From NCBI GenBank assembly GCA_037349315.1, contig JBAIAC010000001.1, positions 39,742,001 through 39,806,000 of the forward strand: 64,000 nt of DNA, written 5' to 3'. The notes under the pieces were generated by a model. It had not been told where the DNA came from, did not search any database, and was given only the letters and a program-made list of their open reading frames with translations. Below are positions 55,813-64,000 of the stretch, one piece after another. This DNA is from Chelydra serpentina (lineage: Eukaryota; Chordata; Testudines; Chelydridae). A program made the translations under genes and the position numbers. Positions within the stretch are counted from its first letter, which is position 1; every line of letters begins with the position of its first letter.

Positions 55813-57540
55813 ACACCCTTTATATCATACTATCTTAATTGTTAAGTAATGTATTAAAATGAGCATTGTTCTTTTTCTGCACAGGGAATGCTGGGCTCAT
55901 TTTAAGATGTACAAAGCAGGTGCTGTACCAACACATTAGATAATGCTGGTCATGTAAGGAAGAGAACATTTTCCCTACTTAAGCTTTGAATGAATAAGTA
56001 TGATATATTTCTAGTTCAAGGCTGAGAAATTAATTTAGTTGATAGTGGATTATTCCTCCAGATCTAGTCCTCGGGCACTGTGACTATTTTAGGCAGTGCT
56101 TATATGCTCAAATTCACAAACAAATTAATAGTCTAACTGAAAGCCCTTTAATCTTAATAATTCATTATATGTAGGATACCTCAAAGGTTACTTATGATGA
56201 ATGGATAGACCCTGTTTTGTGTATATGACTGAATAGCTGCTACACAAACTGATAAACAAGTAAAGATTAGAACTGAGATTTCCAAAGCCACCAATGGGAT
56301 GTAGATGCATAGTTCCCAATGAAATTAATAGGAGTTGGATGTTTAAACCCTGTAGGTGGATTTGAAAATATCAGTTTTGGGCACTCAAATAAATAAAACA
56401 TAGATGATTTAATGTTTGCCCAGCAGCAAACTCCTGAAAACTAATCCAGTACGTGTGTGTCTATATGCAAATACCTTGTTAGGTATATATGTGTCATTTG
56501 TCTTAATAGTAAGAGTTGGAGATTTGTATTAATTTAAGATTGATATATAAATGCTATTTATGGTACATATTAATTGTTTTACATTTTAAATATGGGCAGA
56601 CTATAAGGATGTGCACTGTTTCTTTAATACTGTAACAAAGCCAGGCAGGCAGGCAGGTTCCAAACAGAGGAGCAGAGATACAGAAAATATCTCAGGGATA
56701 ATATGATTTTCCTTACTCTGATAAAGATGGTTTTTTGTTTGTTTGTTTGTTTACTGTTGGAAGAGTGACTCTTCCCCATTGTCATGTGACACACACCATA
56801 TCCTTTTCCATATCTTCCACAACAAGGTTGTGCCACTACTGTATTTTTAAACACATATTAGCAGCTTTCAGTGTCAAGGATATTAACACTTTCTATGCAA
56901 CACCAATATGTAGGCAAGATTTAAGCATATACATATTTCCATGTGGATATTGAAAGTAGACACAGGAAGCTTTCTTTATTGGCCCATAACTGTATGGACA
57001 GCGTAATTTTTGGAATATTCAGGCATTAATATTGAAATGGACTTAATCTTCAGATGCTGCTATGAATCATGCTCAGTTTGAATCATTTTCCATAGCCTCT
57101 GAGAGGAAGAAAGCTTTTTGGTTATAACAGAGGGCTCAGTTCTACAGCACTTGCTCAGGTGAGTCACCTCCATGAAGTCACCCTGAAGAGTTACAGCTTG
57201 CAGTTCAAAGTCTTTACACAATGAAGGTCAAATTCACAACCCCTCTGCAAAGCATGCATGAATGGACCTTATGCAGGAGACCTGGCAAGGATTGAGGGAT
57301 TATGTCCACCCATCCCCGGGGCAGAAACCCTTCACCATCCTGCCTCCAAACTCCATATCGTTGCTGCTACAGGGAGAGCCTCTGCAGGGCATATAGGGTA
57401 GCGAGACCCAGGAGGCAAATCTCTGCTGTCTGCTCTCCTTCATGCTAGCAGCAGAACCAATGCATATCTGTTGCTTTTCAAGACTTGTGACTACAAAATG
57501 GGGACAGGGCAGAATTAGTTCCTTTAAGGACTTGGTTTGC
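55813..57540. other. No recognised feature; short microsatellites
   Basis: Non-coding. There are small tetranucleotide runs, (GGCA)n near 56,642-56,656 and (GTTT)n near 56,733-56,752. A worn MITE-like piece may lie at 57,130-57,190. Confidence 0.4.
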
Positions 57541-57544
57541 AAAT

Positions 57545-59600
57545 CCTTACAGTTCCTGTTGGGTTCCGGGGAGGTGGGCGGGCATAAGCCCGCCCATGGC
57601 TAAAGGACCCTCTCCCAGCCTATGGGGAGGATCCACTGAGCCCGGGAACTCAAATTATAACAGGGGACAACAGAAAATATAACAAGGGCAGGTGTGAAGG
57701 TCAAAGGGTCAAAACTAGGGAGCTTGAAGGGGACCCTAGTAGAGAAATAGGCCCCACAGTTGCAGAGAACCCCTCAGCCAACATCCTCTCCCTGGTGTTA
57801 TAGACAGCCACCTTGGCCATCTATCTCTAGGAGGAAGTTGACGAGAAGGTCCCACGACTTTGTGGGGCCACGGACAGGGTGTGCATATATAAGGAGGTGG
57901 GGGGAGAAGTGCAGCCAAAAATGTAAAACGAGGTCCAGGAGGAGCCGGAAAAGGGGCTGCAACCTGGTGCACTCCGTGTAAACGTGCACCAGGGTCTCCC
58001 TCACGCCACAGAAGGGACAGGCTTTGGGGACAGGAGTGAACCATGCCAAATACACACCCGTGCTCCTGGCTCTGTGGATGGAGCCGCCAGCTGATATCCC
58101 CGGCAGGCCGCGGGACTAGGGTAGAATATAGGCTGGCCCACCAGTGTTCCTCACCCTCAACAGATGACATTAGGTCCTGCCATTTGGTATAGGGCTGGGA
58201 AACGAGGGTGAGGAAATGAAGAGTATGGAGCACGAGTATGTACAGATGTGCCCTTCGCGTAGTTTGAAAGTGAACCGCTGCAGGTCACACAGTCGGCTCA
58301 AAGTATAAGGGTGAGGCAGCCAGGGAGGCTCACGGGACAGGAGCCTGATGAAAAGATCCGGAGGGCCCGGGGTGTGGGGTGGGAGCACCCTCCCTCGGGA
58401 CCTGCTCGAGGTAAGCTTTAGAGGCGGGCAACAAGGCTGCCCTCACCTCCTGAAGTATGTGCCGAGGAGTATGAAGGGTGGAGAGCCCCATATGCTGAGC
58501 AAGCATCAGGGGATCCATCCAGTCTCCCCGGTCATAGTCCAGGAGGTCTCCTGCCAGGACCAACCTATGGCGCACTGAGGGGGACTCCACCACCTGCATA
58601 CCAAGTTGGGGATTGTGTAGCAGGGGCTCCGCGAGGAGATCTAACCCCTCAGCGGCCGCCATGGACCTGGTTGCTGAGAACAGCTTCCAGGTCCAGAGGA
58701 GGTCCTGGTGGAAGACTGGCAGCTTGGAGGAAGACCTCTCAGATGGAGATAAAAGAGCTGCTGGTTATATTGAAGCCCTCGGACGCAGCGCTGGAAGGCA
58801 TGCACTAGCATACTCCACGCCAGACTAGCTGCACCATAAAGAAGTCTCTGCAGGAGTGGCAGAAGGCAGTGGAGGCAGAAGACAGGGACCTGAGTGCGAC
58901 AGCAGATTAGGCCCTGTCCTCCATCCTCCAGGAGGAGACTCAAGACCCCCGCAGAGACCCAGTGTAGTCCTGGTCAGAAGAACTCCAAAACCTCCCTCTG
59001 GAGGTAGGCCAGGAAACCCAGGGCTGCAATCAGGGTGTTGAGCCAGTGCCAGCGCATGCACAGGACCAGCTGGTTAACCACCAGTGCTCTCCCTCACAGG
59101 GAGAGGCACCAGAGCAGTCCTGTGCATCTCCGCAGCTGCTTACCCACCCTGCCCTCCAAATCCTGCCAGTTCTCCGGTGAAGAAGGGTGCATGGCAGCAA
59201 GGTAGATGCCAAGATAGAGCAGTGGACCCACGCTCCACTGAATGGCTTGAAGTGCGGGTGGTAGGGAGCTCATCTGCCACCCATCCCCAACCATCAGGCC
59301 AGAGCTCTTAATCTAGTTGACCCAGGTGGTGGAAGCCGCTAAGTAGATCGCCTGGCAGGCCTCCATCCGCACCAGGTCACCTGGGTCCTGGACCACGAGA
59401 AGCATGTCATCTGTGTACGCCGACAGGACCAGCCACAACTCCAGCTCTCGGAGCACCAGCCCTGGTAACCTCTGACAGAGGAGACAGAGGAAGGGCTTGA
59501 TGGACAGAGAACACAGCTGACAGCAGATAGCCCTGACGTTCCCCTCACTTGAAGCTGCCCCTGCAGGCCGCACTAGGCGTTGCACAGGCAGGGGGCAGCG
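57545..59600 (-). pseudogene. Tx1/L1-like LINE ORF2, 3' part, broken
   Basis: Minus-strand frames read in order from 59,600 down to 57,740: reverse transcriptase palm ('CQLCSLSIKPFLCLL', then 'LSAYTDDMLLVVQDPGDL', with YTDD at 59406-59417), 'SLPPALQAIQWSVGPLLYLG', then '(E)NWQDLEGRVGKQLRR', 'EDGGQGLICCRTQVPVFCLH', 'DLLDYDRGDWMDPLMLAQHM', and the C-terminal zinc-knuckle-like 'CPFCGVRETLVHVYTEC' (C-x2-C-x7-H-x4-C, 57969-58019). This order is that of Tx1/L1-clade ORF2 proteins. The 3' region to about 57,545 has the 'GGGCGGGCTTATGCCCGCCC' palindrome. The frame breaks at least six times. The upstream endonuclease half is missing. Inactive. Confidence 0.85.
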
Positions 59601-60008
59601 CTCTCCCCCCGCCTGCCCTGTGATCACATCCGGAGCGGCCGGGGCTGGGCTTCCGGCCGGGGACGGGACGAGGGGCAGCTGCCGGCCCCGCTGCCTCGGC
59701 CCAGCCACTTGCGCGACCTCGCTCTGCCCTCCTGGGCCATGGCCGTCTGACGCTGCACCTCCCTCCGGCGCTTTCCCCCGCGGCCCTCCTGCCGCCTGCC
59801 ACAGAGCTGAGAGGCGGGTGGCTGGGCTAAAAAATGCCATGGCTCTTTGGCGGGAGGCGCCTCCCGGAAGGTGAGTTGGGCGCGGGTGGAGGGGCTGGCG
59901 GGGAGCTGCCGGTAGATGCTCAGCACCCACCAACTTTCCCCAGGGGTGGAGTTGGGGCGGGGCCGGGGCACGAGCACCCACCAGCGCCGATGAAAGTCGG
60001 CACCTATG
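59580..60008. mobile_element. CpG-rich hAT-like fragment
   Basis: The right end 'AAAGTCGGCACCTATG' (to 60008) matches the right end 'GAAGTTGGCGCCTATG' of the hAT MITE at 32009-32246, and the inner 'GGGCGGGGCCGGGGCACGAG' is similar in style. The left end is not found (no CATAGGCG-like start), and the expected octamer cgctgccc has only a weak partner upstream. It borders the truncated 5' side of the minus-strand LINE. A 263-residue minus frame (59313-60104) runs across it, but only its last part, from the LINE, is meaningful. It would score as a CpG island, so it should not be read as a promoter without other evidence. Confidence 0.45.
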
Positions 60009-60159
60009 CGCTGCCCAAGGGGCCCAAGCTGCTGGACTGGAAGCAGCATGGAGAGCGGGGTGATGGGCACCCCCAAATTCAACCTGCCACCAAACCCTAG
60101 CCACTGGCTGCTACCACTGGCACTGAGTGCGCTGCACTCCCTGGGCTGCCTGGACTTGT

Positions 60160-60245
60160 AGGGCTCTAATGTACAGTTCTTAGTACAGCAGGGCTATGAT
60201 CTCATTTGAGGGGTCTAGATGCTACTGTAACACAAATAATAATTT
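60160..60245 (+). repeat. LINE-tail-like repeat
   Basis: 'TACAGTTCTTAGTACAGCAG', 'GGGGTCTAGATGCTACTGTA' and 'ACACAAATAATAATTTG' match the tail repeat family at 28318-28440. Confidence 0.5.
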
Positions 60246-62118
60246 GTTTATCCATCAAAAAGGTACACACTCCAGGAACATGGGTAAACAGTATTTTGCA
60301 AGGCTGCTCAGTCACCAGATCTTGGAGTAAATGAATCATCAGAAAGGGATTATTACCCCACGTTACAAAACTTCATGATTAACAATTGAGTTGCTTACAA
60401 CATTTTAAATCCTTCAGCACTATGAAATGTAAGTAGTATTTTCATCTTCCTGTGAGGCATCCAGCATTGGTCATTACTAGTAGCTCCATAAGAAACTTAT
60501 TGCTTAGTTATTTGATTTAGTATAATAAATCATATGCCCTACTGGTGTGTTGTTGTTGGGTGTATGCATGTTTTTGTGGTTTTGTTATGTTTTGGGGATT
60601 TTTTGTAATCATTTGTAAACCTGTCCACTGTAAACTGAACTAAGACCCACTGTCAGTAATGTACAAGTAATCCCGTATGCCACCTAATATCCCATCTGAT
60701 ATAGACTTGTAATCTACATATAATTGGACAGTTAGGTTGGATATCTTAGTTCTGCCTTTTGATCCATATCCACATTCTCATTAAAGGCATAAATAAAGAA
60801 GTCTGCAAACCGTTTCACGTCAGAGTGTATGCACATTATGAAAAAGCACTATAATGCTAGCTTGTCATTTAACATTAAATTTTGTATGCCAGAACCTGGC
60901 ATAGTTGGATTATTTGATGCACACTGCTAATTATCTACAAATACATATGCCAACAAAATGAAAAGTAAACTGCAAGTAATTCAGAATAATGATTTACTAG
61001 ATCAAGACTCCTTTTTGCCCCAGCACAAATTATATCTTCTTTTCAAATGAATAAAACGAAGAACAGATTAAATACATAACCAATATATTTTTTCCCACTA
61101 GACCTACCATTTTGAATTAACAAAATAGCACCACTAAAAAAAGGGACATCTGCACTCTGTCTTTTATCCTCTCCTCTGTAGAACGTATAGCATTATGAAC
61201 TGGCCCTCTGGGCAAAGCAAAACTGCTCCATTGTGGTGAACTTGTGCCAAGCCTGTCTAACATGACAGCAGGTTGTGTGCTATTTTCATCACTTGTGTGA
61301 AAGTATGAATGATTCATGGTTTAAATGATCCACAGTAAAAACGTGGTATAGGCTGTCAACTTATTTTGTGATGAGCTGATATTACTGCAGGGTTGGTTTT
61401 ATGAATTGGCAGTGAACTGACGACTCAATTGGAAAATAAACATCTCCGGAATTCATCTACTGTAGCAATTCAAAAATCCATTGGTTACTAACTCTATGCA
61501 TAATATTTGAAATTTGACCCTACTGAATAAGATATTACATTTATTTCTTATTTTACCCTCACATTTCTGCATTTAGTTCCATATATAAATTGATTGAATA
61601 ATACATTTGTTAGGAAACAGTTAATTTCTAACATTACTAGTTATTTTTAGCTTTAAATAAGTTATGTGAACTTTCCAAATATTCCTTTACCTCATTCAGT
61701 TGCCTCAGGCTACACAGATGGGCCAGTTCAGAATTCAAGAAGCAACAGCTTGTATCAATCACTTTCTCTCTGTCTCTCCTTATGGGTTTTCTTGAATTCA
61801 ATGTTATTTTGCCCTTTTCTTGCCTTCCCCCCATACCTCCTCCTCCCCCATGACACGTATCTCAGTCACAACAGTGCTAATGACTATCTTGTTACCTTCG
61901 CTATATGTTGGTAGCTTAAAAGATAGGACAAGCACAACCACCCAAAAAGAGATTACTTTCCGACCAAAAAGATTTACTAAAAATATTACAATGAATGTAC
62001 AAGATTATTGGAGAAAGAACAGGATACTAATATGTCTTTGCTTTATAGTACACACAAGTGTGCTAAGAATTTTATAGAACGTTTCTTTAGAAAAAATTGT
62101 CCTGAGGAGTTTACAATC
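60246..62118. other. No recognised feature
   Basis: AT-rich unique sequence. Frames of up to 85 residues lack domains. Confidence 0.4.
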
Positions 62119-62119
62119 T

Positions 62120-62215
62120 AACTTATCCATGTGAGTAACTATGCATGTGAGTATCCCCACTGAACTCAGTAGGACTTCTCATCTGCATAAGTGTTTTCAG
62201 GACAGGGGCCTCGGT
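62120..62215. repeat. Palindromic MITE-like repeat
   Basis: 'TTATCCATGTGAGTAACTAT', 'ACTGAACTCAGTAGGACTTC' and 'GCATAAGTGTTTTCAGGACA' plus 'GGGGCC'. This is the right half of the 'CCTGATTCTGC...GCAGGATCAGGGCC' element type (relatives at 38480 and 54125). A separate short palindrome, 'GGCTCCATTGACATCAATGG', lies at 62,588-62,607. Confidence 0.45.
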
Positions 62216-62654
62216 GGACATGGCATGACACGCGGTTATAAGGAAGTAGAGAATGAGCTGGGGTAGGGAGACAAGGCTTGTGAAATATTAGAACAAAAGT
62301 TGAGAGAACATCTAGGTGCTCCTAGAAGATAATACAACAGTAACCAATAAACAGTATAGGATTATAAAAAAATAATCCTGCTAGATAAACTTGAAGGTTT
62401 TTGCTTCAAATTACAATAGATGGGGGGGGAAAAGCAGTAAACCTTGTAATAAGACTGACTAACATATGGGTTACAGTACCCTCTGCTGGATGAAATTAGG
62501 ACTGATCCACATTGGGTCATAAACCCTATCATATTAGCAGCAATCGTAACCGAGAATCTTTTTTAGCTCAAGTGGAAGACGGATGAAACCTTGGCTCCAT
62601 TGACATCAATGGGAACTTTGCCATTGGTTTCAATAGGGCCAGGAATATACCCCG

Positions 62655-62985
62655 GCCTTTAGTAAAGCATTTGAAAAAGTGTCTCCCAAACCCTTTGAAA
62701 ATATCAGTCATTTTGACTTAGGTGTGGGCACTGTCACATGGACTAAAAACTGGGTGAAGGGTCATAAAAAGCAGCATGTCAAATTGTGGAGGGCTTTGAG
62801 TGGGATCCTGCAGGAACTGTTGTTACAGCCAGTTATTTGAAACATCTTAATTAGTGATATAAAGAAAGAGAGATTGGGCAAAGCACAGGCATGTATACTC
62901 TAGGGAACAGTTTTTCACTGTCAGGGAGGTTGACACGATGAGTTAATTGTTATTTTCTATCTGTAATTTTTAAGGACCATATGTA
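62655..62985 (+). pseudogene. CR1-type LINE RT remnant
   Basis: Translated pieces on the plus strand give 'SKAFEKVSPKPFE' (motif A; relatives have FSKAFDTVxH), 'VTWTKNWVKGHKKQHVKLW' (relatives have ...WVKNWLxGRxQRVxxNG), 'LSGILQELLLQPVI' (relatives have SGVPQGSVLGPVLF) and 'NILISDI'. Past the RT scrap, 'TTTTTCACTGTCAGGGAGGT' follows, which may be another piece of the same or an adjacent element. The catalytic Asp of motif A is Glu, and frames are broken. Confidence 0.6.
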
Positions 62986-64000
62986 ACCATGTTCTCTACT
63001 ATGCACAGTGGCAAAAAAAAAAATGGTATGGTTTGAAGGGCACACATAGAGATGCCACACAGTTAGGCAGCATTGTACTGCATCTCAAATTGCCAGGCAA
63101 TATGGGCTATGCCATGAATATGTGAGAACAATGTACTCACGAAAACATGGACGTTGTCCAGGATAGAAGTGGGTGGATACATAAAAAATTGCAAGAACAT
63201 GAAATCATGCAATTAAAAGTCTCACACCTTAAAAAATGTATTGAATGAGACAAGGTTTACATCATTTTTCATTATGAGCCAAAATCCCACGCATAAATGT
63301 AAGTACAATGCAAAATGCCATACATACAAATGTATGATACAGCCTTTTTTCCCTCAGAACGATGAAAGACTATTATTAAAAGGTGTTGTTATTCAAACAC
63401 ACATGTATGAACTATAATTTTAAAATGTTCATCAGTAAGATAAATTAAAATTATTCTTTCCCTGACATTGAAAAGCTTCTTTCATCCCTAATTTCTATTT
63501 CCCTGCCAAATTTCAGCTTTCTATTCCACTCTGCTGAGGTGCTGGATCTGTTCAAAAATAGGGCAAGATTTTATTTATTTATTTTTAATAAGAGGAAAGG
63601 GTATTCTCCCCCATTCATATTCTCAAACATAGCTGAACCATTCAAGCCTGCATGGCTGAACTTTTGCTCAAACACTAAAATAAAATTCACACTTAAGCAG
63701 ACGTGTCCCCCCACCTTTAAAATTGAATCAGACAACTTTAGCAATAGCCATATCTATCATCTAACATAAAGTTTCTTCTTTGCTTGCTGATATATGCTCT
63801 GCATTAAAAGTTACCAAAGTGTTACTTTCAGTCAGAGGTATGCAGTTGAAGTTTAATGTAATGATTCTATTTTTTTTCCATTTGTTTTTGGCAAGGTGAG
63901 AAGTTATTCTTTGGACTTTGATATAATGAAAGAGTGTTTTCCGTGTGGCTGTTCTTAGCCATTTTGCATCAAGTTCCCCAATCAGACCTCAGTTTGCCTC
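62986..64000. other. No recognised feature
   Basis: AT-rich non-coding DNA to the end of the window. The frame at 63539-63769 has no domain. Confidence 0.4.

Noticed and set aside
59313..60104. 263-residue minus-strand open frame, the longest in the window
   Set aside because: Only its last third matches a protein family (LINE reverse transcriptase). The rest is Pro/Ala/Gly-rich frame created by CpG-rich transposon DNA.
1..64000. CRISPR arrays, prokaryotic operons, riboswitches
   Set aside because: The only regular tandem array (49-bp units) has no spacers, and composition and repeats are vertebrate.

Overview
The window looks like vertebrate nuclear DNA, most likely from a turtle. It is AT-rich, has no bacterial-style gene packing, and has no long open reading frame of host type. 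Its repeats are the kind that dominate turtle (and partly crocodilian and bird) genomes: CR1-type LINEs, a Tx1/L1-like LINE, L2/MIR-like remnants, many hAT-type DNA transposons with 8-bp target duplications, Harbinger-like elements, short palindromic MITEs and two to three LTR-like blocks. The species call is inference from remembered repeat families; no search was run.

I found no host protein-coding gene or exon that I can defend, no functional tRNA or rRNA gene, and no CRISPR array. The window reads as intergenic or intronic sequence. Every reading frame with recognisable protein similarity is a decayed transposon gene.

Layout: 1-14 kb is mostly unique AT-rich sequence with a MIR/L2-like piece (1.15 kb), a palindromic repeat (1.8 kb), an LTR-like block (3.2-4.1 kb), a CR1 remnant (7.5 kb) and a Harbinger-like MITE (9.25 kb). 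At 14.1-15.1 kb lie two hAT elements with target duplications. 15.1-20.2 kb is largely unannotated. 21.5-21.9 kb is a 49-bp minisatellite. 22.5-23.3 kb is an L2-like reverse transcriptase remnant. 23.9-27.2 kb holds a ~200-bp duplicated segment, a CR1-type LINE end, and a second CR1 inserted in a MITE. 27.6-28.3 kb is a GC-rich hAT-like element carrying a nested palindrome.

The clearest structure is 31.0-34.65 kb: one long CR1-type LINE copy with a coiled-coil ORF1 start, an esterase-like ORF1 region, and a reverse transcriptase missing its catalytic centre. A 238-bp hAT and a 759-bp solo LTR later inserted into it. 36.8-37.6 kb is a Harbinger-like element. 38-57 kb alternates unique sequence with MITEs, a tRNA-related SINE (45.4 kb), an LTR-like block (47.7 kb) and two more hAT elements with target duplications (48.9 and 51.7 kb). 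57.5-59.6 kb is a minus-strand Tx1/L1-like LINE, bounded upstream by GC-rich hAT-like DNA. 60-64 kb is mostly unannotated apart from a small CR1 remnant.

I see no convincing new biological system. The value of the window is in its nested insertion history, several precisely bounded non-autonomous transposons, and a few structural oddities (a perfect 17-bp hairpin, an internally deleted LINE, a local duplication).
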